A stretch of DNA of 64,000 bases, taken from NCBI GenBank assembly GCA_903959905.1, contig CAJBYO010000029.1, positions 105,518 through 169,517 on the forward strand, written 5' to 3'. Position 1 is the first letter of the stretch, and every line of letters begins with the position of its first letter. The translations under genes and the position numbers were made by a program. This DNA is from an uncultured Bacteroidales bacterium (GTDB taxonomy: Bacteria > Bacteroidota > Bacteroidia > Bacteroidales > FEN-979). The notes beneath the pieces were generated by a model, which saw only the letters and a list, made by a program, of their open reading frames with translations, searched no databases and was not told the origin of the DNA. Positions 14,897 through 24,612 of this stretch are shown here, piece after piece.

Positions 14897-15310
14897 ATGA
14901 TGACACTTCCTGATGGACGGGATTTTTCCGGTGAATTCAATTACAGTGCTTCGCGCAGCAGCGGTCCCGGGGGCCAGCATGTGAACAAGGTGAGCACGCG
15001 GATGGAACTGCGGTTCCATGTTGGTTCATCCGCTTTACTTACAGATGACGAAAAACTGTTAATTGCGGAAAAACTTGCCAACAGGATCAATGCCGCCGGG
15101 GAACTGGTGCTGGTTTGCCAGACGGAACGGTCGCAGGTTCAGAACAGGGAGAAGGTTACGGAGAAGTTCTATGATCTGCTGGTCCGTGCACTGACACCCC
15201 GGAAGAAACGCACGCCCACCCGGCCTTCCAGGGCATCAAAAGAGGAGCGGCTTGAGTTGAAACGCCAGCAATCGGAGAAAAAAGAGAGACGGAGAACACT
15301 GAAATCATGA
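14897..15310 (+). CDS. arfB: alternative ribosome-rescue factor / peptidyl-tRNA hydrolase ArfB
   Basis: The protein is 137 aa, the usual ArfB length. The release-factor domain carries SASRSSGPGGQHVNKVSTRMEL, with the catalytic GGQ tripeptide at about residues 27-29. The C-terminus is strongly basic (LTPRKKRTPTRPSRASKEERLELKRQQSEKKERRR in two blocks), the tail that enters the mRNA channel of stalled ribosomes. It hydrolyses peptidyl-tRNA on non-stop ribosomes. ATG 14897 or 14900 is preferred over 14873 because the promoter -7 element ends at 14892. The stop overlaps the next ATG by 4 bases (ATGA). Confidence 0.92.
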   Translation: MMTLPDGRDFSGEFNYSASRSSGPGGQHVNKVSTRMELRFHVGSSALLTDDEKLLIAEKLANRINAAGELVLVCQTERSQVQNREKVTEKFYDLLVRALTPRKKRTPTRPSRASKEERLELKRQQSEKKERRRTLKS

Positions 15311-16770
15311 AATTATTCAGCCGGAATACTGTTTTACTTGCAATCGCCCTGATCAGCCTGGTGATGCACTTCCCCCATTTCTCCAAAGACCTGGTGAGCA
15401 TTCATGTTTGGAGGCAGACAGAAACACAGTCGACCATTGTTAATTTTTACGAAGAGGATATGAATATCCTCAACCCGACGCGGAATGAGCGCGGGAGCGG
15501 CGACGGGATATTCCGGATGGAGTTCCCGCTGATGCAATGGATGGTGGCGGCGACTTACACAGTATTTGGCAACCACCTGGTCATCACCAGGATATTCATG
15601 TTTGTAATCGGGCTTTTTTCGATCGCCGGCATGTACCTGCTGCTTCGTGCCTTATCGGCGAATGAAACGATGGCCCTTGCAGGTGCCTGGGCGTTCAATT
15701 TCTCTCCAAGCTTTTACTATTACACCATCAACCCGCTCCCGGATAACCTTGCGCTATGCTGTTCCATCTGGGGGCTGGCCATGTTCTTCACGTTTATCGG
15801 AAATAAAAAGACCCTGACTTTGCTGATGGGCGGGCTGTTTCTGAGTATTGGTGCCCTTTGCAAACTGCCGTTCATTTTATACTTTATTGCTCCCATGTCG
15901 TGGTTCGTGCTCCGGTTGTATAAGGACGGTGTCAAATGGGATTATGTGAATAAATTGATGATGGTTTCCTTATACCTGCTGCCTCCGCTGGCCTGGTACC
16001 TGTCGGTGGTGCCGCAATGGGACGTGAGGGGAATTGTAAACGGGATGTTCAAAAACGACTTGCCGGTGGCTACCGTGCTGGGTTATCTCCGCTTCAACCT
16101 CATCTCCACACTGCCTGAACTGCTTCTTAATTACGGGTCGCTGTTGTTCTTCCTTGCCGGGTTTTATTTCATGGTTAAAAACAAAGCAATCAGCAAGCCC
16201 GCTTTTCCTGTCCTTGCCCTCCTGGGACTGACTGTTATTGCCTATTTTCTTTTTGAATTGAACATGATAGGCAATGTTCATGATTACTACCTCTTTCCTT
16301 TCATGCCGCTGCTGTTTATCCTGGTTGGATATGGAGCTGCAAACCTGCTTGGCCAACAGCAAAAGGGCATCAGGTATGTTGCCATTGCCTTGCTGATGAT
16401 ACTCCCTGTAACGGCTTACATCAGGATGGTGGTGCGGTGGAATGTGGATGAACCGGGGTTCAACAAAGATCTTCTGACCTATAAGCAGGACTTGCGGGCC
16501 GCCGTACCAAAGAGTGATCTGTGTATTGTGGGGAATGATGATTCTCACCATATTTTCTTTTATTATGTTGACAAGAAAGGGTGGGGATTTGCCCATGATG
16601 ACCTTACAGCCGCGAATCTGTCGGGGATGATTGATGGAGGGGCGCGATATCTTTATTCCGACTCCAGGATTATTGACGGTGATACGGCTGTTTCAAAGTA
16701 TTTTAACCGTATGATCCTGGAAAGAGGGTCGGTTCGAGTTTTCAGTTTGAAAAAGGAGACTGTAAAATGA
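15307..16770 (+). CDS. GT39-like membrane glycosyltransferase (ArnT/PMT superfamily)
   Basis: This 487-residue protein has about ten hydrophobic segments. The first periplasmic loop reads SIHVWRQTETQSTIVNFYEEDMNILNP, with acidic and aromatic residues where GT-C fold enzymes keep their catalytic Asp/Glu. PLPDNLALC and CKLPFILYFIAP follow. GT-C enzymes move sugars from polyprenyl-phosphate carriers onto lipids or proteins at the outer face of the membrane. Acceptor and donor are not evident. It is translationally coupled to arfB and to the AraC gene by 4-bp overlaps on both sides. Confidence 0.8.
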   Translation: MKLFSRNTVLLAIALISLVMHFPHFSKDLVSIHVWRQTETQSTIVNFYEEDMNILNPTRNERGSGDGIFRMEFPLMQWMVAATYTVFGNHLVITRIFMFVIGLFSIAGMYLLLRALSANETMALAGAWAFNFSPSFYYYTINPLPDNLALCCSIWGLAMFFTFIGNKKTLTLLMGGLFLSIGALCKLPFILYFIAPMSWFVLRLYKDGVKWDYVNKLMMVSLYLLPPLAWYLSVVPQWDVRGIVNGMFKNDLPVATVLGYLRFNLISTLPELLLNYGSLLFFLAGFYFMVKNKAISKPAFPVLALLGLTVIAYFLFELNMIGNVHDYYLFPFMPLLFILVGYGAANLLGQQQKGIRYVAIALLMILPVTAYIRMVVRWNVDEPGFNKDLLTYKQDLRAAVPKSDLCIVGNDDSHHIFFYYVDKKGWGFAHDDLTAANLSGMIDGGARYLYSDSRIIDGDTAVSKYFNRMILERGSVRVFSLKKETVK

Positions 16771-17588
16771 ATGTTCCGTTTGAAATAATGTATATATCCA
16801 GGGAAGTGGTTGACCAGATCCTGATGAATCCCACCTCACCACACAGGCACGACCATGAAGAGCTGATCATTGTAACACACGGGCATCCCACGCACTTTGT
16901 TGATTTTAGTTCGGAATTGCTTGAGCCGCCTGTGATTATATATGTGGCACATGGCAAGGTGCACAGTTTTGTTCCGGATGAGGAGACCAAGGGTTGGGTC
17001 ATCCGGTATACGAGCAATTTCATTCCGCAAAGCGCCTTCAATTTTTACTCCACCTTCATTGATGATGTGAACTACCGGATTGACACTGATTTCTGCGGTT
17101 CTACGATGCATAACCTGTGTGAGATCATGTTGCGGGAAAGCCAGGTTGACCCTCCTGACTACAAGATGATCAGCCACCTGCTGAATGCCATGCTTACCAA
17201 GCTTGAATCTGCAACCAGGAAGCAGTTCCTGGGTGATAATATGGCTGGCAATGCACAGTTGATCACCTTCAACAACTTTCTGCAGATCCTGGAATATAAT
17301 TTCAAGAGGCCTGTCGGGGTTGACTTTTATGCTGACAAGCTCAATATGTCGTCGAGAAACCTGAACCTGATCAGCCAGTCAGTTTTTGGCAAAAGCATTA
17401 CGGAGATCATTGAAACGAGAAAGCTGATTGAAGCCAGGCATCTCCTGCTAAATTCGGATAAAACTGTTTCAGAGATCGGGTTTGAGCTCGGATACAATGA
17501 GAAGTCCTACTTTTCCCGCGTCTTTCATAAAAAAACAGGCACCACACCCACGGCATTCCGCCAGCAGTTCCCTGCACTCATTTCCTGA
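16767..17588 (+). CDS. AraC family transcriptional regulator
   Basis: The protein is 273 aa. An N-terminal cupin-type sensing domain (HRHDHEELIIVTHGHPTHFVDF near residues 26-47) precedes a C-terminal double helix-turn-helix. The latter has LNMSSRNLNLISQSVFGKSITEIIETRKLIEARHLLLNSDKTVSEIGFELGYNEKSYFSRVFHKKTGTTPTAFR as separate AraC blocks. The ligand is unknown. It overlaps the GT39-like gene by 4 bases, so it shares the arfB operon. Its targets may include the following YceI gene, though no operator was recognised. Confidence 0.9.
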   Translation: MNVPFEIMYISREVVDQILMNPTSPHRHDHEELIIVTHGHPTHFVDFSSELLEPPVIIYVAHGKVHSFVPDEETKGWVIRYTSNFIPQSAFNFYSTFIDDVNYRIDTDFCGSTMHNLCEIMLRESQVDPPDYKMISHLLNAMLTKLESATRKQFLGDNMAGNAQLITFNNFLQILEYNFKRPVGVDFYADKLNMSSRNLNLISQSVFGKSITEIIETRKLIEARHLLLNSDKTVSEIGFELGYNEKSYFSRVFHKKTGTTPTAFRQQFPALIS

Positions 17589-17639
17589 TTGTACCACCAC
17601 TCTTCCTGAAAGTGTAACCCCCGGCGGCAAAATGGGTGG

Positions 17640-17647
17640 TAATTTTG
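17640..17647 (+). promoter_or_regulatory. -7 element upstream of the YceI gene
   Basis: TAATTTTG matches TAnnTTTG, 146 bp before the ATG at 17794. The leader would contain the palindrome at 17676. No -33 match was found. Confidence 0.35.
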
Positions 17648-17675
17648 CGGCATTGAAATTACCTCATCCCCCTGA

Positions 17676-17699
17676 CCCCTTCTCCCCGGGGAGAAGGGG
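17676..17699. repeat. 24-bp perfect palindrome
   Basis: CCCCTTCTCCCC is followed directly by its reverse complement GGGGAGAAGGGG. It lies between the AraC gene and the YceI gene. A related pair of arms (CCCCTTCCC/GGGAAGGGG) recurs at 19288. There is no T-tract, so it is classed as a dispersed palindrome. Confidence 0.85.
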
Positions 17700-17793
17700 G
17701 AACAGACTCCCCCTGAGACAAGGAGGTATTTAACATGAAAACTATAGCTAAGTAATTATTAAACAAACAATCAAATTAAAATCTGAATTAATT

Positions 17794-18381
17794 ATGAAAA
17801 CAAAAATCATTGCCTTATTATTTTTAGCGCAGGTAGCAGCAGTATCTGCTTTTTCACAGACATTTACCGTTGATGCATCAAAATCAACCCTGAACTGGAA
17901 AGCGGAAAAGATCACCGGTTTTCACGAAGGAACCATCAGCATCAAGTCAGGTTCTCTGAAAGTTGACAAGGACAAAGTAACAGCCGGAACATTTGCAATC
18001 AACATGACCACCATCGTGAACACAGACATGACAGATGCAGAATACAACAAGAAACTGGTTGGTCACCTGAGTTCACCTGATTTTTTTGACGTGGCCAAAT
18101 TTCCTGAGGCTGTTTTCACACTGGCCAAGCCGATAGACCTGACCAAGGCTGTAACGGAAGTAAGTGGCAAACTTACCATCAAAGGAATTTCAAAACCACT
18201 GACATTCAAGGCTGTCATTAACAAGGATGGCAATTCCTATGTCTTCAACGCCAACAGCATCGTGGTTGACCGCACGGCATACAGCATCAAATACGGTTCA
18301 GGATCATTCTTCAGCGACCTTGGCGACAAAGTGATCTACGATGAGTTTACACTCAAACTGAAACTGGTTGTTACCCAGTAA
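17794..18381 (+). CDS. YceI family periplasmic protein
   Basis: The protein is 195 aa with a signal peptide (MKTKIIALLFLAQVAAVSAFSQ in two parts). The lipocalin-like fold shows VDASKSTLNWKAEKITGFHEGTI and AKFPEAVFTL. VSGKLTIKGISKPLTFKAVI and IVVDRTAYSIKYGSGSFF follow. YceI proteins bind isoprenoid-type lipids in the periplasm. The gene is 6 bp ahead of the extradiol-dioxygenase-family gene and probably in one transcript with it. Confidence 0.92.
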   Translation: MKTKIIALLFLAQVAAVSAFSQTFTVDASKSTLNWKAEKITGFHEGTISIKSGSLKVDKDKVTAGTFAINMTTIVNTDMTDAEYNKKLVGHLSSPDFFDVAKFPEAVFTLAKPIDLTKAVTEVSGKLTIKGISKPLTFKAVINKDGNSYVFNANSIVVDRTAYSIKYGSGSFFSDLGDKVIYDEFTLKLKLVVTQ

Positions 18382-18387
18382 TCAAAC

Positions 18388-19272
18388 ATGAACAGAATGC
18401 AATTTCTAAAATCACTAGCGATACTACCCCTTACTACATCAGCCATGAGAATTAGTGAGTTAAGTAAGTTAACCTCAACGACAGAGGGTACCGGACAGAT
18501 GCCGGTACTCTTTGTCGGTCATGGCAACCCGATGAACGCCATCGAAAACAATGAATTTACAGGAGGATGGCGTAAGTCAGCAGAAAGCATGGAAAAGCCG
18601 TCAGCCATTCTGTGTATCTCGGCGCACTGGGAGACCAATGGTACCTTCGTTACCTCCATGGCCAAACCAAAAACCATCCATGACTTTGGTGGTTTTCCCC
18701 AGAAACTTTATGAATTTCAATATCCTGCGCCCGGAAACCCTGAACTGGCGGAGGAGGCAAAGTCGCTTGTGCCCGACGGGCGGGTTTCCCTTGATGATAA
18801 ATGGGGCCTCGACCATGGAACCTGGAGCGTGCTCTGCCAGATGTACCCGGATGCCTCAATACCTGTGATACAATTAAGCCTTGATTATAACATGCCCGCC
18901 CAGGGCCATTACGACCTTGCAAAGGAGTTGACTTCTTTGCGCAAAAAAGGGGTGCTGATCATTGGCAGCGGCAACCTGGTGCATAACCTCCGCGAAGTTG
19001 ACTGGAGCGGGAAGCATGAAAGTAAGGGGTTTGACTGGGCTATTGAGGCAAATGACAAAATAAAATCGCTGATCATGGCCAATGACCATCAGCAACTCAT
19101 CAATTACAAGAAATCAGGCACTGCGATGGGTATGGCTGTTCCCACCCCGGAACATTACCTGCCACTGCTTTATGTGCTCGGATTGAAGCATGAAAGCGAA
19201 AAGGTGACATTTTTCAATGACAAGTCATTCATGGGGTCGCTTTCAATGACCTCGGTGTTGGTGGCGGGGTGA
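18388..19272 (+). CDS. ygiD: LigB-family extradiol ring-cleavage dioxygenase (YgiD-like)
   Basis: The protein is 294 aa. Putative Zn/Fe ligands are seen in LFVGHGNPM, CISAHWETNG, LDHGTWSVLCQMYPD and VPTPEHYLPLLYVLG. This fits the 4,5-DOPA extradiol dioxygenase type (class III enzyme family). A hydrophobic N-terminus (FLKSLAILPLTTSAM) suggests an export or Tat-less signal, which is unusual for a cytosolic dioxygenase. The physiological substrate is uncertain. It follows the YceI gene by 6 bp. Confidence 0.88.
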   Translation: MNRMQFLKSLAILPLTTSAMRISELSKLTSTTEGTGQMPVLFVGHGNPMNAIENNEFTGGWRKSAESMEKPSAILCISAHWETNGTFVTSMAKPKTIHDFGGFPQKLYEFQYPAPGNPELAEEAKSLVPDGRVSLDDKWGLDHGTWSVLCQMYPDASIPVIQLSLDYNMPAQGHYDLAKELTSLRKKGVLIIGSGNLVHNLREVDWSGKHESKGFDWAIEANDKIKSLIMANDHQQLINYKKSGTAMGMAVPTPEHYLPLLYVLGLKHESEKVTFFNDKSFMGSLSMTSVLVAG

Positions 19273-19287
19273 GACCCCATCTCCCGG

Positions 19288-19311
19288 CCCCTTCCCCAAA
19301 AAGGGAAGGGG
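19288..19311. terminator. hairpin between convergent genes
   Basis: CCCCTTCCC and GGGAAGGGG (19303-19311) form a 9-bp GC-rich stem with an A-rich loop. It lies between the convergent ygiD and ABC-F genes. No U-tract follows on either strand, so termination is inferred from position only. The arms resemble the palindrome at 17676. Confidence 0.45.
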
Positions 19312-19360
19312 AGGATAGGCGATCAATTTTGAAGTGGAAATTTTTATTGGATTCTCGCTT

Positions 19361-21004
19361 TTATCCTTTTATCGTCCGCTCCAGTTCCTTCAGGTTCTCC
19401 AGCTTTTTCTTCTGCAGGAAACTGTGAATGTCCCCCAGATGTTCCTTTACCCGTTTGTTCCCGAATTCAAAGACTTTGTTCACCAGTCCGTCGAGGAAAT
19501 CACGGTCGTGCGATACCAGGATCAGGGTGCCGTCGTAATCCTGGAGGGCGCTTTTCAGGATGTCCTTTGTTTTGAGGTCGAGATGGTTGGTGGGCTCATC
19601 AAGGATCAGCAGGTTTACCGGGTCGAGGAGCAGTTTGATCATGGCCAGCCGGGTGCGTTCACCGCCCGAAAGGGTTTTCACTTTGTTGGATGACAGCTCT
19701 CCTCCGAACATGAAGGCACCGAGGATGTCCCTGATTTTGGCACGGATGTCGCCTTTTGCTGCGTCATCAATGGTTTGGAATACGGTAATTTCCTCGTCAA
19801 GTAACGATGCCTGGTTCTGGGCAAAGTAGCCGATCATGATGTTGTGGCCGAGGGTAAGCGTTCCCTGGTATCCTTTTTCGCCCATGATGGCCCTCACCAG
19901 CGTTGATTTGCCCGCGCCGTTTTTTCCCACAAATGCTACACGTTCGCCTCTTTCAATGCTGAGTGAAATATCGGAGAAGATGTTGTTTCCGTCGTAGCTT
20001 TTAGAAAGTTCACTAAGGATAAGCGGATAGCTCCCCGAGCGTGGCGATGGTGGAAATTTAAGCCGGAGGGCAGAGGTGTCCTCTTCGTCAATCTCAACCA
20101 ATTCAAGCTTTTCCAGCATTTTTACCCGGGATTGAACCTGCAGTGTTTTACTGTATGTTCCTTTGAAGCGTTCAATAAACTCCTGGTTTTCGGCGATCAT
20201 CTTCTGCTGGTCGTCAAACTTTTTCTGCTGCTGCTGGCGGCGTTCAAGCCGCAGTTGCTGGTAGGTGGTATAATTCACCTTGTAGTCATAAATCCGGCCC
20301 ATGGTCACCTCGATGGTGCGGGTGGTGATGTTGTCAACAAATGCCCTGTCGTGCGAGATCACGATCACGGCTTTGGCGCTGCTGATGAGAAACTCCTCCA
20401 GCCATTGCACCGATTCAATATCCATGTGGTTTGTTGGCTCATCAAGCAGGATGAGGTCGGGTTTCTGCAGCAGGATTTTGGCCAGTTCAATGCGCATGCG
20501 CCAGCCTCCGCTGAATTCGCCGGTGGGGCGGTTGAAATCGCTTCTTACAAATCCCAATCCGATCAGGATCTTTTCAATCTCTGCGTCGTAGTTGATGTCT
20601 TCAATGGAATAGAATTTCTCGCTCAGCAGGGATACTTCTTCAATGATCTTGTAGTAGTCGTCAGATTCATAATCGGTCCGCGTGGTGAGTTCATTGTTCA
20701 GCTCCTCAATCCTGTTTTTCATGTCATACACGGATGCAAATGCCTGTGATGCCTCTTCAAACACCGTGCGGCTGTCATTGGTCATCAGGTGCTGCGGCAG
20801 GTAGGCGATCACCGTGCCCTTGGGCGATGATACGCGCCCGCTTGTGGGTGGCCTTTCGCCTGCCAGGATCTTGAGGAGCGTTGATTTTCCTGCGCCGTTT
20901 TTGCCCATCAAGGCGATGCGGTCTTTTTCGTTAATGACAAACGAAACATTTTTAAAGAGTGTTGTTCCTCCGAATTCAACGGTAAGGCCGTCGGCTGCGA
21001 TCAT
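19361..21004 (-). CDS. ABC-F family ATPase (translation factor type)
   Basis: The protein is 547 aa: two ATP-binding cassettes with no membrane part. Walker A motifs GKNGAGKSTLL and GKNGAGKSTLV, signatures FSGGWRMRIELA and LSGGERTRLAMI, and Walker B LILLDEPTNHMD and LLILDEPTNHLD are all intact. The linker between cassettes is charged and helical (QQLRLERRQQQQKKFDDQQ). ABC-F proteins act on the ribosomal E site. The C-terminal helix (KKKLENLKELERTIKG) is short. A second ABC-F gene lies just upstream in the same direction. It is not an evident resistance determinant. Confidence 0.93.
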   Translation of the reverse strand: MIAADGLTVEFGGTTLFKNVSFVINEKDRIALMGKNGAGKSTLLKILAGERPPTSGRVSSPKGTVIAYLPQHLMTNDSRTVFEEASQAFASVYDMKNRIEELNNELTTRTDYESDDYYKIIEEVSLLSEKFYSIEDINYDAEIEKILIGLGFVRSDFNRPTGEFSGGWRMRIELAKILLQKPDLILLDEPTNHMDIESVQWLEEFLISSAKAVIVISHDRAFVDNITTRTIEVTMGRIYDYKVNYTTYQQLRLERRQQQQKKFDDQQKMIAENQEFIERFKGTYSKTLQVQSRVKMLEKLELVEIDEEDTSALRLKFPPSPRSGSYPLILSELSKSYDGNNIFSDISLSIERGERVAFVGKNGAGKSTLVRAIMGEKGYQGTLTLGHNIMIGYFAQNQASLLDEEITVFQTIDDAAKGDIRAKIRDILGAFMFGGELSSNKVKTLSGGERTRLAMIKLLLDPVNLLILDEPTNHLDLKTKDILKSALQDYDGTLILVSHDRDFLDGLVNKVFEFGNKRVKEHLGDIHSFLQKKKLENLKELERTIKG

Positions 21005-21029
21005 AGGGGCGGGGGAGATTAGAGGTTAG

Positions 21030-21075
21030 CGTGACGCGTGACGCGTGACACGTGACGGGTAACGAGTCACTCGTC
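21030..21075 (+). repeat. heptamer array GTGACGC between two ABC-F genes
   Basis: The units GTGACGC, GTGACGC, GTGACAC, GTGACGG, GTAACGA occupy the spacer between the two ABC-F genes. Same unit family as 9740-9925. Confidence 0.85.
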
Positions 21076-21095
21076 GATTGTGTTTGATGATTTGA

Positions 21096-22706
<1,611 letters not shown>

Positions 22707-22813
22707 TTAATTTTATGTTTGTTATGTTTAATGGAAGATTGCCAGGAAAAAGTGTGCAAAGGTACAATAATTTTGCATACGAACCTCCTTTTCTCCCTAA
22801 AGTCATGCGCCAC

Positions 22814-22829
22814 ACGTCACGCGTCACGT
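22814..22829 (+). repeat. short heptamer pair GCGTCAC
   Basis: CACGTCAC-GCGTCAC, about two units of the GTGACGC family on the opposite strand, lies between the ABC-F gene and the sigma factor promoter. Confidence 0.5.
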
Positions 22830-22845
22830 TTTTCTCCAAACCTTT

Positions 22846-23457
22846 TTGTACGTTTGCACCATCAGAAAAGAACACTGCCTGGAACCTTCACCACAAATAC
22901 AAAACCCCGTACGGATTGAGACACGGACTGATTTTGAGGTCGTCTTCAAGACCCATTACAGCCCGTTGTGCTCCTATGCCAATGGTTTTCTGAAGGATGT
23001 TGATGCATCAGAGGAGGTGGTGCAGGAGGTGATGGTCAGGGTGTGGACAAACCGGGCGTCGCTGGCCATTGAATCATCCCTCAGGAGTTATCTTTTCAGG
23101 GCAGTGAGGAATGGGTGTATGAATGTGAAGAAGCACATGAAAGTCCGTGATGAGTATAAGGCATACATGGAACACGACAGCCTGGGAAACCACCATTCCC
23201 GCGAGGAGGAGATGATCATCTCTGAACTGGAGCAGAAAATAAGGGAAGCGATTGACCATTTGCCTATGGAACGGCGCAAAGTGTTCATTCTGAGTCGTTA
23301 TGAAGGGTTGACCTATGGCCAGATAGCAGAGAAACTGGATATTTCGGTAAAGACCGTGGAGAACCAGATGGGCAAGGCGCTGAAAATGCTTCGCGAGGAG
23401 TTGCGGGATTATCTGCCCTGGATTGTTCTGTTCTTTGGGGAGATATTCAGGAACTGA
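22846..23457 (+). CDS. ECF RNA polymerase sigma factor (start uncertain)
   Basis: The open frame of 203 codons holds sigma region 2 (TDFEVVFKTHYSPLCSYANGFLKDVDASEEVVQEVMVRVW) as contiguous conserved blocks. Region 4 follows (IDHLPMERRKVFILSRYEGLTYGQIAEKLDISVKTVENQMGKALKMLR). It belongs to the Bacteroidota FecI/SigV-like group that pairs with FecR anti-sigma factors, and fecR lies 132 bp downstream. No ATG or GTG precedes region 2 in frame; TTG 22846 is the only standard alternative start. It ends in a hydrophobic LPWIVLFFGEIFRN tail. Confidence 0.87.
   Translation: MYVCTIRKEHCLEPSPQIQNPVRIETRTDFEVVFKTHYSPLCSYANGFLKDVDASEEVVQEVMVRVWTNRASLAIESSLRSYLFRAVRNGCMNVKKHMKVRDEYKAYMEHDSLGNHHSREEEMIISELEQKIREAIDHLPMERRKVFILSRYEGLTYGQIAEKLDISVKTVENQMGKALKMLREELRDYLPWIVLFFGEIFRN
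22849..22856 (+). promoter_or_regulatory. -7 element for the ECF sigma gene
   Basis: TACGTTTG is a full match to TAnnTTTG. It overlaps the first codons of the open frame, so if used, translation of the sigma factor must begin downstream at a non-ATG codon. Confidence 0.4.
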
Positions 23458-23548
23458 TCAAACAGGTTTAAAATTAGAAATTCAACCAATTGAGAAATTT
23501 AAACAGGCTCTGAATTTTTGATAATTTAAATAAATATTTTTTGACAAT

Positions 23549-23575
23549 AGGGGTATCGATCCCCACAGTTGTCAT
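23549..23575 (+). promoter_or_regulatory. putative ECF-sigma promoter of the fecR operon
   Basis: AGGGGTATC (23549-23557), ten bases, then GTTGTCAT (23568-23575), 14 bp before the fecR ATG. The same two blocks with identical spacing stand upstream of the repeat-protein paralogue (27037-27063). That the partner ECF factor recognises this motif is an inference. Confidence 0.6.
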
Positions 23576-23589
23576 GACAGTAATGAAAT

Positions 23590-24612
23590 ATGAATAAAAA
23601 CCGGCAGGATATCGACGAACTTTTACTGCTTCAGTATCTCCAGGGAAATTTGGACAACGAACAAAGGTCCGAGGTTGAAGCGTGGCTGGAAGCAGACGGC
23701 GGGAACAGGAAGCACCTGGACTCGCTGGAGTCGCTGTGGCTTGAAACCGGGCGGATTTCGCCGGCTCCGGTGGCTGTTGATGTGTCGGCTGCATGGGGCA
23801 GAATTTCAGAGAGGATTGCAAAGGAGGAGGGTCACACTGCCGGTAAACGGGTTCGCATGCCTTACTACCGGTTCCTTATGGGGGCCGCCGCCACGATTCT
23901 GGTACTGGCAGGCCTGTACGGCTTTTACAGACTGGTGATCAGCCCAGTAAAGCAGGTGCAAATGTTCAGCGGTGCCACGGTGAAACGCGATACGCTGCCG
24001 GATGGCTCGGAGGTTACCCTGAACAGTCATTCAACACTGGTATATTCCTCAAACTATCAAAAGGGCAGGAGAGATGTAAAACTGACCGGGGAGGCCTATT
24101 TTGAAGTAACAAAGGATGCCGCCCACCCGTTTGTGGTTGATGCCGGGCCAGCCAGTGTAAAGGTACTTGGCACTTCATTCAGGGTTAAAACTGATGGAGG
24201 CAAAGGGATTGAAGTGACCGTTGCTGAAGGACAAGTCATGCTGTTTACAGTTGATAAAAATACCGGTGATACTGCATCTGTGAAACTGAATGCAGGGGAG
24301 GCCGGCTATTTGCGGCCCGGAAGCAATCAGCCCGTACTTGATTCAACAGCAGTGGCGGATGGCCTGTTTTGGGCGAACCATGCACTTGACTTCAGGAGTA
24401 TGGCACTTTCAGAAGTATTCACAATACTTAAAAAACACTATCAGGTCAACATTACTGTCAGCGATCCCGCGATGAATGGATGCAGGCTCACGGCATCGTT
24501 CCAGGATGAACCCGCCGACCGGATCCTCCAGGTGATTGCAGGATCGTTCGGCTGGGAACTGCAGGTAAGCGGAAATGAATTTCATTTAACCGGGCATGGT
24601 TGCAGCAACTAG
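23590..24612 (+). CDS. FecR family anti-sigma factor
   Basis: The protein is 340 aa. The cytoplasmic N-terminus (residues 1-90) contains the sigma-binding LLLLQYLQGNLDNEQRSEVEAWL helix. One membrane span lies at about residues 94-116, followed by the periplasmic FecR domain with VKRDTLPDGSEVTLNSHSTLVY and GEAYFEVTKDAAHPFVVDAG. A C-terminal STN-like domain has FQDEPADRILQVIAGSFGWELQ. It relays signals from an outer-membrane STN domain to the sigma factor. It overlaps the next gene by 17 bp, which codes for an STN-containing protein, so the signalling chain is complete. Confidence 0.92.
   Translation: MNKNRQDIDELLLLQYLQGNLDNEQRSEVEAWLEADGGNRKHLDSLESLWLETGRISPAPVAVDVSAAWGRISERIAKEEGHTAGKRVRMPYYRFLMGAAATILVLAGLYGFYRLVISPVKQVQMFSGATVKRDTLPDGSEVTLNSHSTLVYSSNYQKGRRDVKLTGEAYFEVTKDAAHPFVVDAGPASVKVLGTSFRVKTDGGKGIEVTVAEGQVMLFTVDKNTGDTASVKLNAGEAGYLRPGSNQPVLDSTAVADGLFWANHALDFRSMALSEVFTILKKHYQVNITVSDPAMNGCRLTASFQDEPADRILQVIAGSFGWELQVSGNEFHLTGHGCSN

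Noticed and set aside
18388..19272. YgiD-like enzyme as part of the tyrosine pathway
   Set aside because: It lies 9.5 kb away in another operon with YceI, and the homogentisate route is already complete apart from the isomerase.
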